Shown in pieces: positions 10,401 through 24,755 of a stretch of 64,000 nucleotides of DNA (the first letter of the stretch is position 1; each line of letters starts with the position of its first letter). The notes under the pieces were generated by a model. It had not been told where the DNA came from, made no database searches, and saw only the letters and a list, made by a program, of their open reading frames with translations. Location: NCBI GenBank assembly GCA_050249535.1, contig JBFWQI010000004.1:62001-126000 (forward strand), in the 5' to 3' direction. The position numbers were made by a program, and so were the translations under genes. The DNA is from JADJXM01 sp937967285. GTDB taxonomy: Bacteria; Acidobacteriota; Blastocatellia; RBC074.

Positions 10401-12407
10401 CTATCTCAAGGCAACGCGACGGACGACGCTCGAAAAATTGAGACCGTCGTTCGCCGCATCGAAGTCGCGCCAGGCCGGATTGAAACGGATGCGACTGCGA
10501 ACCGGTTCGGCGCGAAAGACTGTGCCGGGCTCGAAACCTGACTGACTCCAGTACCCGCGATCGTCAGTCTCGACCTCATTCGGCACTTCACCGCCGCCCG
10601 AGAGCCGAACGAACCTGATCGAAACCCGCGGAATCGGCTGGCCGCTTTCAGTAGTGATCCGGCCGGAGACCGAGAAGAGCGGAGCGAAACCAGCCTGCGA
10701 AACAGTAACCGTCCGCCCGGCGATGCGAATGGTTCCGCTGCGTGCGGCCGGGCTCTGATTGGCCGAAACAAGGAACTGGACGATGCCCGCGCCGGCGGCT
10801 TCAGCGCCTGAAGTGACCGCGATCCAGTCGTTCAGGCTCTCGACCTTCCACTTCACTCCGGGCAGGGCCTCGACCGCAACGCTGCCGGAGCCTCCGCGCA
10901 TGCCGAAGACGAGATCCGTCCGAGAAAGCCTCGTCGATGCCAGCTCGAAAGCGGCTTTAATATCGAGCCTTCCGAACCCGTAAAGATTGTTGGGGACTCC
11001 GTCGCTGCCGCACTGCGTATCAGGAACCGGAATGGCCGACTGATTGAGGATCCGCTCGGTCGTCTCGATCTGTCCGCGCAGATCAGGGAAGGCCGACCAG
11101 AGCAGCGCCACCGCTCCGGCCACGTGCGGAGTAGCCATCGATGTTCCGCTGCTCGAACCGTAACTCCCCGTTCTCAGCGCCGATCTGACCCTCACGCCGG
11201 GCGCCGCCAGGTCGGGTTTGACGATCAGCTTCTCACCGATTTTGACCGGCCCCCGCCCGCTGAAAGCGGCCAGCATTCCCGTGCCGGCATCGATCGCACC
11301 GATGGTGTAGGATTCGGGATAGATCGACGGAGGATCGACGACCGTCGAACAGGCGGAACCCGAATTGCCGGCGGCGACGATCGTCATGATGCCGGCGGCG
11401 CGCTGAACCCGGACAGCTTCAGCCAGAGTATCGGCCTCGCAGCCTTCCGACGGCGGACAGGTCCAGGAGTTGGTCGTGATGTCAGGAGCCTTTGAAGGAT
11501 CGCCGTCTTCGGGGCGCCCGTTGACAGGGTACGGGGCGAGGAAAAACTGAAAGCATTCGAGGTAGGTCGCGGGCGTCCCGTTTCCGCGGTCCATATTCCG
11601 GCAGGCGATGAACTTCGCGCCGGGCGCCACGCCGATCCGGTTCGTCGCTCCGTCGTATCCGACCGCGGTCCCGAGCGTGTGAGTACCGTGATTATCGTCA
11701 TCGCACGGAACTTTGGAATCCGCTCCGCAGTCTCCTCCGCCCGAATGTATGCTGTCGTGCCAGTTGTAATCGTGAACGGCCCCCCTCGAGGTCATTCCGC
11801 GATACTGCCCGATCAGCGCAGGATGGTCCCAGCGGGCGCCCGTATCCTGGCCGCCGACCACTATCCCCTGGCCGGTGAAACCCATCGACCAGACCTCGGG
11901 CGCTCGGATGTAAGCGACTCCCTGTTCGACGCCATCGGCGGTCAGAGCCGGAAGCTCGTCGTTCCTTGTCTCGGGCATCGGACCGATCCCGGAAATCAAC
12001 GGATTCCCTTCCACGCGTTCGACCTCCGGCCGGGCCGCCAGCTCGAGCGCCACATCGCGCGTGCCCTTAACCAGGATCCCGTTGACGATGTAAAACTGAC
12101 GGTGCTCAATCCCGCGCTGCTTCAGCCAGTCCGCGATTCCGGCCTGACTGACGCGGGCATGCTCGAGCAGAGCCTCGAAGACATAGCGCCCTTTTTCGGC
12201 GCGAGTTCTCAGTTTCGCCGCGCCGCTCAGATCGGCCCGCGAGCCGAGAATGACCAGAAACTCGGCCTCGTCGCCTCCGGCAGTCTTCTCAATCACCCAG
12301 CGCGACAGCTTCGCCGACGCCGCCTGCCGGTTGATATTCTGGCGCGTAGAAAGACCAATGCCCCATACCGCAAGAATTATTAATAAGATGATGTGTGAGG
12401 GTTTCAT
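10401..12407 (-). CDS. secreted subtilisin-like S8 protease with C-terminal beta domains
   Basis: A 668-residue exported serine protease. A signal/anchor (about 5-21) is followed by an inhibitor-like propeptide (about 45-140). The S8 domain carries Asp188 (GGQDTG), His240 (DDNHGTH) and Ser423 (GTSMATPHVAG). Residues about 495-575 look like a BACON domain (NDWIAVTSGA...VTVSQAGFAP). The end (about 578-660) resembles a carboxypeptidase regulatory-like fold (GRITTESGQPIPRVSIRF). The ATG follows a GTAGAAA repeat array by only a few bases and has no clear Shine-Dalgarno sequence. Confidence 0.9.
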   Translation of the reverse strand: MKPSHIILLIILAVWGIGLSTRQNINRQAASAKLSRWVIEKTAGGDEAEFLVILGSRADLSGAAKLRTRAEKGRYVFEALLEHARVSQAGIADWLKQRGIEHRQFYIVNGILVKGTRDVALELAARPEVERVEGNPLISGIGPMPETRNDELPALTADGVEQGVAYIRAPEVWSMGFTGQGIVVGGQDTGARWDHPALIGQYRGMTSRGAVHDYNWHDSIHSGGGDCGADSKVPCDDDNHGTHTLGTAVGYDGATNRIGVAPGAKFIACRNMDRGNGTPATYLECFQFFLAPYPVNGRPEDGDPSKAPDITTNSWTCPPSEGCEADTLAEAVRVQRAAGIMTIVAAGNSGSACSTVVDPPSIYPESYTIGAIDAGTGMLAAFSGRGPVKIGEKLIVKPDLAAPGVRVRSALRTGSYGSSSGTSMATPHVAGAVALLWSAFPDLRGQIETTERILNQSAIPVPDTQCGSDGVPNNLYGFGRLDIKAAFELASTRLSRTDLVFGMRGGSGSVAVEALPGVKWKVESLNDWIAVTSGAEAAGAGIVQFLVSANQSPAARSGTIRIAGRTVTVSQAGFAPLFSVSGRITTESGQPIPRVSIRFVRLSGGGEVPNEVETDDRGYWSQSGFEPGTVFRAEPVRSRIRFNPAWRDFDAANDGLNFSSVVRRVALR

Positions 12408-12410
12408 GAC

Positions 12411-12505
<95 letters not shown>

Positions 12506-12508
<3 letters not shown>

Positions 12509-14113
12509 ATATCTCATCGCCTTGACCGCGGAGTCGGACCACGCCTCGAGAGGAGCGTAGGCGTCGGTCAGAATGACCGCCTGATCGCGCGGCAGTTCGA
12601 TGCGAGATTTGAAGACCGAATCAATATAGTTGATCCGGCGGGCCTCTTCGGAGACCTTCATTGTAAACGGTTCGGGAGTCTCGGGCAGCTCTCCGGCCAC
12701 CAGGAACATCGTCGTCACCAGATTGGGGTCCTTGCCGGAAACCACCCAGTTCGGCGAGAAGACCGATATCTTGCCGAAGATATCCTCCATCGTTGCGACG
12801 ACCGATGAGACCACACGGGCGTTATTTCCCTGAAAACCGCCGACGATGTTGGCGACTATCAGGCCCTTCGGAGCGAGCCGGTCGTTGAGACTCTGGAAGG
12901 CCTCGCGGGTCAGCAGGTGATAGGGAGGAGTATCGCCGCTGAATGCATCGAGCACGATGACGTCATACTTTTCGTTCAGCAGAACGGTCTCGGTCCGGGC
13001 ATCGCCGATGATCACCTTGACCGAATCCGGGAGGCCGAAATACTCGCGGGCCACCTTCTCAGACATCGGGTCGATCTCGATGACCGTTACCTCGACGCCC
13101 TCCTCGGCCAGCGCGCGCGCGAAGACGCCGGCGCCGAGTCCCCAGATGAGAACCTTCTTCGGCATGCCTTTGGCGGTCGTCAGTCGCTCGAGCCCGTATG
13201 CGTATTTCGCGTAAGAAACGTCGCCGATCAGCGATCCCTGCTGGACGCCGTTGAGAAAAAGATAACGCACGCCGCGGTAATCGCTGACCACCAGATCGCC
13301 GTACGACGAGGGGACGCGCGCCGTGACGGGATAGATCTCGTTCTTGTAGATGATGTCGCGATCCGCTTCATCTCCCATGACCTTGGTCGTCACCGACCCG
13401 AGGATCAGACCGACCAGCAGGAGCAGCGCCGTCTGGCGTTTCTGCCTGAAAAGCAGGTACAGGAACGGGCAGAGCGACAGCGCGACGGCCGTCGAGATGA
13501 TGGCCACATGGACGGACATGTTCGGGATCAGCAGCAGCGATACAGAAAGGCTTCCGGCGACCGATCCGATCGTCGACAGGGCGTAAAGATTTCCGACACT
13601 GGTTCCGAGCTGGCCGTAATCGGCCGCGGCGCGGACGGCCATCGGAGAGACCATGCCGAGCAGAAAGAGGGTCGGCAGGAAGAGCAGAATCGCGGCCATG
13701 AAGGTTCCGCCGATCATCCCCGCCTGATAGGAGACGCGCAGAACCGGCTGCGTGATCAGGTCGGAAAGCAGCAGCATTCCGGCCGATATCCCCATCACCA
13801 TCATCAGCGTGCCGAGGCCCGGCCGGCGGTCCGCCACGCGGCCGCCGATCGCATATCCGACCGCCAGAGCCGCCAGCGTGACGGTAATCAGCGCGCTCCA
13901 GACATGGAGCGTGGTCCCGAAATTGGGCGCCAGGACGCGGGAGCCGAGGATTTCCACGATCATCACCGAAGCGCCGCCGATCAGCACCGCGGCCCTCAGC
14001 AGCCAGCGGTAGGAGCCCGTCAGCGACGATTCACCTGCCGGCGTATCGACTGCATCGTCGGATGCGTTTGTAATTGGAGCCTTCTGTCTCTGTTTCAGAT
14101 TCTTTGCTTTCAT
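12506..14113 (-). CDS. membrane protein with C-terminal spermidine-synthase-like domain
   Basis: A 535-residue fusion. The N-terminal half has about seven to nine hydrophobic spans (from about 33 to 235). The C-terminal half is a Rossmann methyltransferase-like polyamine synthase domain (about 255-500), with LIWGLGAGVFARAL, the acidic EIDPMSEKVA and DAFSGDTPP. Such fused transporter/synthase-like proteins are common, but few have a proven substrate, so a polyamine role is by similarity only. ATG 14113 is chosen; a GTG at 14125 is possible. Neither has a strong ribosome site. Confidence 0.82.
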
Positions 14114-14469
14114 GCCTGATTGCACTTATATATTACCTGCGACTTTCTTCATCGAATGAATATCACCCGTTCACTTCCCTCACCGGAACCCGCTTCTTCA
14201 AACTCAATGCGGAACGACACCGCTTTACTCTTTTTGCTTTCTGCTTGCTTTCTGCATTATTACTGATCAGGGTCTTCGGCGCGGGGCGAAATTCGGGAAG
14301 AATCCACGTCGGGTTTGCCAGCGAACAGATTGTAAGAATATGTCAAATCGGCCCGATTTTCCATCCGGGAAATGCCTTGTCGAACAGAAAAATGCCCGGC
14401 GACCATCAGGCAGTCCGTAACGGATTCTGCTATTTTATCAAGTCGCAGGAACGGCGGTCCTGAAAGATC
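14114..14469. other. 356-bp divergent intergenic region
   Basis: This lies between the spermidine-synthase-like gene (leftward) and the Nudix gene (rightward). A pyrimidine-rich stretch at 14229-14255 (TTTTTGCTTTCTGCTTGC...) looks like a decayed relative of the GTAGAAA/GCAGAAA arrays. No coding sequence or clear promoter was found. Confidence 0.35.
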
Positions 14470-14937
14470 ATGAACGAAGCATCGGAAAATAAAGATCGGG
14501 GAGTACCCAGAGTCGGGATGGGAGTCCTGGTGACGCGCAATGGAAGATTACTGCTCGGACGGCGAATCGGGTCGCACGGCGCTGAAACCTTCGCCGCTCC
14601 CGGCGGGCATATCGAATTCGGCGAAACTTTCGAGCAGGCGGCGCGCCGCGAAGTGCGGGAAGAGACCGGGCTGGAGATAGCTAACCTGAAACTTCTCTGC
14701 GTCGGGAATTACGTCTTTTCAGTAAATGACGGCGAGAGGCACTACATCGACGTCGACATGGTCTGCGATGCGCCCGAGGGCGAACCCGTCCTGATGGAAC
14801 CCGACAAGTGTGCCGGATGGGATTGGTACGATCCGCATGATCTGCCGTCTCCGCTCTTCATCGTCACAAGGCGAATGATCGAGAGCTGGCTGACCGGCGT
14901 TCTCGGTTTCGATCCCGCATCGATCGAGCGCCAGTGA
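14470..14937 (+). CDS. Nudix hydrolase
   Basis: A 155-residue Nudix enzyme cleaving a nucleoside-diphosphate-linked substrate. The Nudix box GG-x5-E-x7-REVREETGLEI spans about 45-67, with all the metal-binding Glu residues present. The flanks (LLLGRRIGSHGAETFAAPGG) and the later WDWYDPHDLPSPLF resemble NUDT15/MutT-like pyrophosphatases. The substrate cannot be read from the sequence. It is 78 bp before mogA in the same direction. Confidence 0.9.
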   Translation: MNEASENKDRGVPRVGMGVLVTRNGRLLLGRRIGSHGAETFAAPGGHIEFGETFEQAARREVREETGLEIANLKLLCVGNYVFSVNDGERHYIDVDMVCDAPEGEPVLMEPDKCAGWDWYDPHDLPSPLFIVTRRMIESWLTGVLGFDPASIERQ

Positions 14938-15015
14938 TCTGCTGATCCCGGTTGAATCGAAGGCAGTCAGGATTTACACTCTTTTCATCCCCTTTCGACG
15001 GTGCAGACTTAGTTA

Positions 15016-15483
15016 ATGATCAGAGCTGTCATTCTAACAATAAGCGATACCGCTTCGCGCGGCGAACGAGTCGATCTGTCGGGTCCCGCCGTGGCAGAGG
15101 AACTGCAGGGGATCGGAGCGGAGATCGTGAGGATCGAGGTTCTGGCGGATGAGAGACCCTCGATCGCCGAACGGCTCGGTCAGATCGCCGACAGCGGAGA
15201 GGCCGATCTGATCGTGACAACCGGAGGAACGGGTTTTTCAGCCCGCGATGTGACACCCGAAGCGACACGCGACGCGATCGAGCGCGAGGCGCCGGGACTG
15301 GCCGAACTGATGCGCGCCGAAAGCATCAGAATCACGCCGCTGGCCGCGCTCTCGCGTTCGGTCTGCGGAATCCGCGGCCGGACTCTGATCGTTAATCTGC
15401 CCGGCAGCGTGAGAGGGGCAAGAGAGAATCTGACGGCGATAGCGCGTATTCTGCCCCACGCGATCGAACTGTTGAAGGAATGA
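15016..15483 (+). CDS. mogA: molybdopterin adenylyltransferase MogA/MoaB family
   Basis: A 155-residue protein of the MogA/MoaB family that adenylylates molybdopterin before molybdenum insertion. Conserved features are LTISDTASRGER at the N-terminus, TTGGTGFSARDVTPEA (about 69-84), and NLPGSVRGARENL near the end. No other Moco gene is adjacent. Length is normal for the single-domain form; the MogA versus MoaB distinction is not certain. Confidence 0.9.
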   Translation: MIRAVILTISDTASRGERVDLSGPAVAEELQGIGAEIVRIEVLADERPSIAERLGQIADSGEADLIVTTGGTGFSARDVTPEATRDAIEREAPGLAELMRAESIRITPLAALSRSVCGIRGRTLIVNLPGSVRGARENLTAIARILPHAIELLKE

Positions 15484-15537
15484 AGATCTCGCCATCCCCC
15501 CCGAGGATATCTTGAACTTGAAGGAGGTCAGGAAAAG

Positions 15538-16443
15538 ATGATGTTGAAACCGGTACGCTACAGTCTGTCAACGGCCCTTGTGATGTTGCTTCTGGCGACA
15601 GCCGCCGCAGCCCAGAATCCGTACGATAAATTCCGTAATCGGGAACATTCGAACAGCGGATATCTCTCGGAAGAGGACGAGATGAAACTGGCCGGACAGG
15701 TCCATCAGGAGCTGCTCAAGAAGACGCGGCTGGTCAGCAATTCCAGCCTGGTCAATTATGTTACTCAGATCGGCAACCGCCTGGCCAGCCGGTCAGGCAG
15801 ACCGGATATTCAGTGGCGCTTCTTCGTGGTCGACGATAATTCGATCAACGCATTCGCGACGCTCGGCGGACACGTCTACATTCACACCGGACTGATCAAC
15901 GCGGCGACGAGCGAGGCCCAGCTGGCCAGCGTGATCGGGCATGAAATCGGGCACATCGTCGGACGGCATGGCCTCGAGAACGTCAAGCGGCAGCAGAAAT
16001 ACGGCGCGCTGGCCGGTATCGCAACGATCGCCGGAGCGATCCTCGGCGGACAGACCGGCGCCGGCATCGGGCAGCTTGCCGGCGGACTTGTGGCCGGCGG
16101 ATACCTGATGAAACACAGCCGCGATGCGGAGAGAGAAGCCGATTATCTGGGAGTCCACAACCTCGAACGCGCCGGATACAACACCGGAGGCATGGTCGAG
16201 ATCTTTCAAACCCTCAACGAGCTCAACCGCAGCAATCCCGACATGTTCGGGTCCATTCTGGCCAGTCACCCGCCGCCGGCTGAGCGCGCGGCGAACACCC
16301 GGCGCGAGATCGATGACCACCTGCGCGGATCGGACAACGCCGGCATCAACAATACGGAGAACTTCAGACGGATCAAAAGCGGGCTTCCGGCATCGGGGCA
16401 GGCAGCTCCGGCAACTCGTCGCAAAATTCGCCGGCGACCGTAA
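15538..16443 (+). CDS. exported M48 family metalloprotease
   Basis: A 301-residue zinc protease with a signal peptide (about 1-26). The HEIGH motif (His135, Glu136, His139) and the third ligand Glu200 (DAEREADYLG) are present, with a Gly-rich hydrophobic stretch between them. It resembles the protease part of BepA/YfgC, an outer-membrane quality-control enzyme, without the TPR domain. AAGGAGG lies about 10 bp before the ATG, a strong ribosome site. It is followed 28 bp later by the DUF4127 fusion gene, so co-transcription is likely. Confidence 0.88.
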   Translation: MMLKPVRYSLSTALVMLLLATAAAAQNPYDKFRNREHSNSGYLSEEDEMKLAGQVHQELLKKTRLVSNSSLVNYVTQIGNRLASRSGRPDIQWRFFVVDDNSINAFATLGGHVYIHTGLINAATSEAQLASVIGHEIGHIVGRHGLENVKRQQKYGALAGIATIAGAILGGQTGAGIGQLAGGLVAGGYLMKHSRDAEREADYLGVHNLERAGYNTGGMVEIFQTLNELNRSNPDMFGSILASHPPPAERAANTRREIDDHLRGSDNAGINNTENFRRIKSGLPASGQAAPATRRKIRRRP

Positions 16444-16471
16444 CCTCGCGACTGCGCCTCTCCGGTGAAGG

Positions 16472-19048
<2,577 letters not shown>

Positions 19049-19101
19049 GACCTCGTAACCGCTCAGGGTACGGATAAACGGAAGGAGCATTCAAGAAAAC
19101 G

Positions 19102-20130
19102 ATGTCACAGATGCTGAATGAGATCGGCCAGCAGCCGCTGGCAATCGAGAGGACGATCCGACGCGAGTCGCGCAAGATCGTCGCATTCGCCGAAAAACTG
19201 CGGAGGGATCGCCCGCGACTGATCGTCCTCGTCGCACGGGGCAGTTCCGACAATGCCGCACTCTTCGGACGCTACCTGCTCGAGATGACCACCGGCATTC
19301 CGGTCTCGCTGGCCGCACCGGCCATTCATACGCTCTACAAGGCGAAACTGGACCTCAGGGACGCGCTCGTCATCGGCATATCGCAGTCCGGCGAGGGCGT
19401 CGATATCAACATGGTCCTTGAAAATTCGAAGAAATGCGGTGCCAGAACGCTGGCCATCACCAACGAAGCCGGTTCGACCATGGCCGGGATCGCCGACGAG
19501 ACATTCCTCATCCACGCCGGACGCGAAAAGAGCGTGGCGGCGACCAAGACCTATACCGGACAACTGCTGATCTTTCACCTGCTCGCCCGCGCGCTGGGCG
19601 GCAGCCAGAGCGAGATCGAACGGATCCCCGAACTGACCGCCGAGGCGCTCGAACTCCGCCCGCGGATCGAGGAGATCGTCGAACGCTATGCCTACATGGA
19701 ACACTGCGTCGTCGTCGGCCGCGGCCTCAATTATTCGAATGCATTCGAGTTCGCCATCAAACTGATGGAGACCTGTTACGTGGTGGCCGAGCGTTTTTCA
19801 GGCGCGGACTTCCTGCACGGCCCGATCGCCATCGTCGATAGGGCTTTCCCGGTCTTCCTCTTCGCTCCTCCGGGGCCGACGCTGAAGGGAATGAAGGACC
19901 TGGCGGGCAGGTTGGAACAGATGGGAGCCGAGACGGTCGTTATCTCCAGCGAACCCGGAATCATCAGAAAGTCAGGCCGAGGTATTCTGATGCCGCAACG
20001 GATTCCGGAGATACTCTCGCCGATCCCGTATATCGTCCCCGCGCAGCTCTTCGCCGCACTGCTCTCTGAATCGAAAGGGCTCAGCCCGGATCAGCCGCGC
20101 GCGCTCCGCAAGGTGACAAAGACAGTCTGA
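19102..20130 (+). CDS. double-SIS sugar isomerase/deaminase (NagB-II/GlmS isomerase-like)
   Basis: A 342-residue protein made of two SIS domains like the isomerase half of GlmS, without the glutaminase domain. ARGSSDNAALFGRY (45-58), ISQSGEGVD (about 93-101) and KSVAATKTYTGQ (about 144-155) are the sugar-phosphate-binding segments. Stand-alone proteins of this type include the NagB-II glucosamine-6-phosphate deaminases and AgaS. It lies 53 bp after the DUF4127/GH84-like gene, which supports an amino-sugar role. Exact activity is not determinable here. Confidence 0.85.
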   Translation: MSQMLNEIGQQPLAIERTIRRESRKIVAFAEKLRRDRPRLIVLVARGSSDNAALFGRYLLEMTTGIPVSLAAPAIHTLYKAKLDLRDALVIGISQSGEGVDINMVLENSKKCGARTLAITNEAGSTMAGIADETFLIHAGREKSVAATKTYTGQLLIFHLLARALGGSQSEIERIPELTAEALELRPRIEEIVERYAYMEHCVVVGRGLNYSNAFEFAIKLMETCYVVAERFSGADFLHGPIAIVDRAFPVFLFAPPGPTLKGMKDLAGRLEQMGAETVVISSEPGIIRKSGRGILMPQRIPEILSPIPYIVPAQLFAALLSESKGLSPDQPRALRKVTKTV

Positions 20131-20131
20131 A

Positions 20132-20189
20132 AAGGTTCGCCGGCACCCCCGCCGGCATTATTTCTGCCCCGGGGACGCCGGCGAACCTT
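20132..20189. terminator. bidirectional terminator between SIS and peroxiredoxin genes
   Basis: AAGGTTCGCCGGC at 20132-20144 pairs perfectly with GCCGGCGAACCTT at 20177-20189, and an inner GC-rich hairpin lies between them. It sits between two convergent genes. Confidence 0.65.
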
Positions 20190-20201
20190 GTAAAAAATGT
20201 C

Positions 20202-20837
20202 TTACTTACCGGGCTGCGGAACGATCCTCAAGTAGGGTTTAAGCGTCTTCCATCCGCCGGGGAACTTCTCCCTGGCCTGCTCGTCGCTGAGGGCCGGAAC
20301 GATGATGCAGTCCTCGCCCTGCTTCCAGTTGACCGGAGTCGCGACGCTGTATTTGGCCGTCAACTGGCAGGAATCGACCAGCCTCAGAATCTCCTCGAAG
20401 TTCCTGCCGGAGCTGGCCGGATAGGTCAGCGTGGCCTTGATCTTCTTGTCCGGACCGATCACGAAGACCGAGCGCACGGTGAACGTCTCGCTGACATTCG
20501 GATGGATCATGTCGTAGAGCGTCGCAACCTTCTTGTCGTGATCGGCAATGACAGGGAAATTGAGCGCCTGACCCTGCGTCTCCCTGATGTCCTCAGCCCA
20601 TTTGGCATGCGAATCCGAGGGATCCACGCTCAGACCCATGATCTTGACGCCGCGCTTCTCGAACTCCGGCTTGAGCCGTGCAGCCTCGCCCAGTTCAGTC
20701 GTGCAGACCGGAGTGAAATCCTTCGGATGCGAAAACAGGATCGCCCAGTTGTCGCCCATCCAGTTGTGAAAGCTGACGTTTCCCTCGGTCGTCTCCGCCG
20801 TGAAATCCGGCGCCTCGTCGCCCAGACGTAATGACAT
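20202..20837 (-). CDS. 1-Cys peroxiredoxin (Prx6 type)
   Basis: A 211-residue thiol peroxidase that reduces hydrogen peroxide and organic peroxides. The peroxidatic Cys45 is in DFTPVCTTELG, and the C-terminal domain with PVNWKQGEDCIIVP is typical of the Prx6 subgroup. The start is ATG 20837, preceded by AAGGAG 8 bp upstream. An upstream in-frame extension to 20915 has no ribosome site and is not conserved in the family. Confidence 0.93.
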   Translation of the reverse strand: MSLRLGDEAPDFTAETTEGNVSFHNWMGDNWAILFSHPKDFTPVCTTELGEAARLKPEFEKRGVKIMGLSVDPSDSHAKWAEDIRETQGQALNFPVIADHDKKVATLYDMIHPNVSETFTVRSVFVIGPDKKIKATLTYPASSGRNFEEILRLVDSCQLTAKYSVATPVNWKQGEDCIIVPALSDEQAREKFPGGWKTLKPYLRIVPQPGK

Positions 20838-21063
20838 AGCTCTTTCTCCTTCTTGTTGTTGGGTTAAGGTGCAGCTGAAACCGGCCGGCTTCAGGCGATC
20901 ATCCCCTGCTTTCAAATGATGATGCCGTATTTATCAAGTGTATGACGGGCCCCTGCATCATGAAGATCAGGGCTGCTGACGCGAATCACGAAATTATCAC
21001 TCACCGGTCTTGAAAGTCAATTTTATTCATCAGAAGGTCGGATGACCGGTTGATCGAAAGCGA

Positions 21064-21092
21064 AACGGCGATCCCTTGTCGGGATCGCCGTT
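21064..21092 (-). terminator. terminator of the APC permease gene
   Basis: AACGGCGATCCC at 21064-21075 pairs perfectly with GGGATCGCCGTT at 21081-21092 around a 5-base loop, 26 bp past the stop codon of the leftward permease. Confidence 0.7.
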
Positions 21093-21117
21093 CGGAGGAT
21101 CGCAGGATGTCACTCGA

Positions 21118-22932
21118 TCAGTGATGGAGCTCCGCGTAATGCGCGAAGAACCAGTAGGTGATGCCCACCCAGGCGGCCATGTTGACCAGCGACAGAACCA
21201 GTCCGAAAAGTCTGGTCTGCGTCGAGCGAACGCCCCGGCTGTCCTTCTTGCCGTACATGAGCATGACGACCAGCAGTCCGACCACGATCCAGAAGAAGAG
21301 CCTGATGCCGTAGTCGAGCGCGCTCGAGCTGTTGAGCAGGTATTTAACCTGCCACAAGGTCAGCAGAACCGTGCCGCCAATGGCGATGATCGCCGCGATC
21401 GGCGGGGAAGAGTTCACGGCAGTCGTCGAGGAGTCCGAGCTGCTCTCGACCTGCTTGAGTTTGCTGTTGGTATAGCTGTATGCGAAATAGACAACCAGAC
21501 CGATCGACATCCAGTCGATCAGGCGGATCCATGTATCGAGCGGGAGACTGTTCATCAGGTATGCCGCCGAGAGGACGGTCGCGATCGGGACGTAAGGCGA
21601 GAACGGCACCTTGAAGGGGCGATTCATGCCCGGATTGGTCCTGCGCAGGATGATGATGCCCGTGCCGACGATGACGAACGCGAAGAGCGTGCCGATGCTG
21701 ACCAGCTCGCCGAGCAGGCTGATCGGCACGAAACCCGCGAGGATCGCGACGATCGTTCCCGTGATGGCCGTCGTGATGTGCGGAGTCTGATACTTCGGAT
21801 GAACCTTGGCCGCCCATGTCGGAAGCAGTCCGTCCTTCGACATCGAATAGAAGACCCTCGGCTGTCCCATGACCATGACGACCATCGTCGAACTCAAACC
21901 TAACACCGCTCCGACCTTGATGATCATCGGAAAGACGGAAAGGATCGTTCCCATAGTCGTCCCCCTGGCCAGTTGCAACGCCGCGTCGATCGCCACCGCG
22001 ATCGGTGCCGCCGCATTGGTCAGCAGCTTGTAGTCCACCAGGCCGACCATGATTCCGGAGACCAGAACGTAGAGGACCGTACAGACGGCCAGCGAGCCCA
22101 GGATTCCGATCGGCATGTCGCGCTGCGGGTTTCTCGCTTCCTGCGCCGCCGTCGAGACCGCATCGAATCCGATGTAGGCGAAGAAGATGACCGCGGCTCC
22201 GGTGACCACTCCGCTGAAACCGAACGGCATGAAGTCAGCGCAGCCCGGCGTGCCCGGCGCGCAGCCCATCCCCAGATTGGCCTTGTTGACGTATCCGATT
22301 CCCGCCACGATGAAGAGGACGACGACCAGAACCTTGACCAGCACGATGACCGAATTGAAGGTCGCCGACTCCTTGATCCCCTTGATCAGCAGCATCGTGA
22401 TCGCCAGGGATATCATCAGCCCCGGCAGATTGATTATCCCCGAGACCACGCTCCCGTCTTCAAGTGTGATTGTATTCCATGGCCCTACCGTCAATCGCGC
22501 CGGAAAGACGATGCCCAGATCCCTCAACAGACTGACCAGATATCCCGACCAGCCGACTGCCACCGTTGCCGCGCCGAATGCATATTCGAGGATCAGGTCC
22601 CACCCGATGATCCATGCCACAAACTCCCCGAGCGTGCCGTAGCCGTATGCATAAGCCGAACCGGAGATCGGCACGCTGGCCGCGAACTCCGAATAACAGA
22701 GCGCGGCGAAGGCGCTGACGATTCCCGCCAGGATCATCGAGATGACTACAGCCGGCCCGGCATGCTTGCCGGCCGCCTGCCCCGTCAGCACGAAGATGCC
22801 CGTCCCGATAATCGCACCGATGCCGAGCATCGTCAGGTCGAGGGAGGTGAGCGTCTTCTTTAGAGTATGTGTGCCCGTCTCCTGCGCCTCGGCGATGATC
22901 GCATCTATCGATTTGGTTGCAAAAAGTGACAT
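21118..22932 (-). CDS. APC family amino acid permease (cationic amino acid transporter-like)
   Basis: A 604-residue inner-membrane transporter with about 12-14 hydrophobic spans. The N-terminal segment MLGIGAIIGTGIFVLTG (35-51) is the conserved APC substrate-binding helix, and SGSAYAYGYGTLGE fits the CAT/YfnA subfamily. The preferred substrate is not readable. A strong AGGAGG sits 6 bp before the ATG. It is followed in sequence by a second APC permease on the same strand 66 bp upstream; the two belong to different subfamilies. Confidence 0.9.
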   Translation of the reverse strand: MSLFATKSIDAIIAEAQETGTHTLKKTLTSLDLTMLGIGAIIGTGIFVLTGQAAGKHAGPAVVISMILAGIVSAFAALCYSEFAASVPISGSAYAYGYGTLGEFVAWIIGWDLILEYAFGAATVAVGWSGYLVSLLRDLGIVFPARLTVGPWNTITLEDGSVVSGIINLPGLMISLAITMLLIKGIKESATFNSVIVLVKVLVVVLFIVAGIGYVNKANLGMGCAPGTPGCADFMPFGFSGVVTGAAVIFFAYIGFDAVSTAAQEARNPQRDMPIGILGSLAVCTVLYVLVSGIMVGLVDYKLLTNAAAPIAVAIDAALQLARGTTMGTILSVFPMIIKVGAVLGLSSTMVVMVMGQPRVFYSMSKDGLLPTWAAKVHPKYQTPHITTAITGTIVAILAGFVPISLLGELVSIGTLFAFVIVGTGIIILRRTNPGMNRPFKVPFSPYVPIATVLSAAYLMNSLPLDTWIRLIDWMSIGLVVYFAYSYTNSKLKQVESSSDSSTTAVNSSPPIAAIIAIGGTVLLTLWQVKYLLNSSSALDYGIRLFFWIVVGLLVVMLMYGKKDSRGVRSTQTRLFGLVLSLVNMAAWVGITYWFFAHYAELHH

Positions 22933-22998
22933 CGATTCCTCCTACAATCACATGATTAGTTATTCAAGAGGGCTGTAATACAAGTTCAAGCCGCGCAC

Positions 22999-24534
<1,536 letters not shown>

Positions 24535-24717
24535 TCCGGATACAATTCCCCTCTCTCCCCGGGACGATCTTCGTTTCTCGAACGGATCGCGCCGGCGGAT
24601 GAAGCTGCTCCGGTGCTGCCTGAAAAATTAATCCTGGAATCGCAATCCGCAGCGGGTACAGACGAGGGGCGATGAAGATGGCCCTTGTTGAAACCGCCTT
24701 CCGCCGCGGAAAGTAAG

Positions 24718-24741
24718 AAGGGCGATCCCCAAACCGCCCTT
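24718..24741 (-). terminator. terminator after rseP
   Basis: AAGGGCG at 24718-24724 pairs with CGCCCTT at 24735-24741, just past the stop of the leftward rseP gene. Confidence 0.55.
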
Positions 24742-24755
24742 TTCTCTGAAATGCT

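Noticed and set aside
14074..14463. A 129-codon frame before the Nudix gene
   Set aside because: It overlaps the start of the spermidine-synthase-like gene, contains a repeat relic, and shows no recognisable protein or ribosome site.
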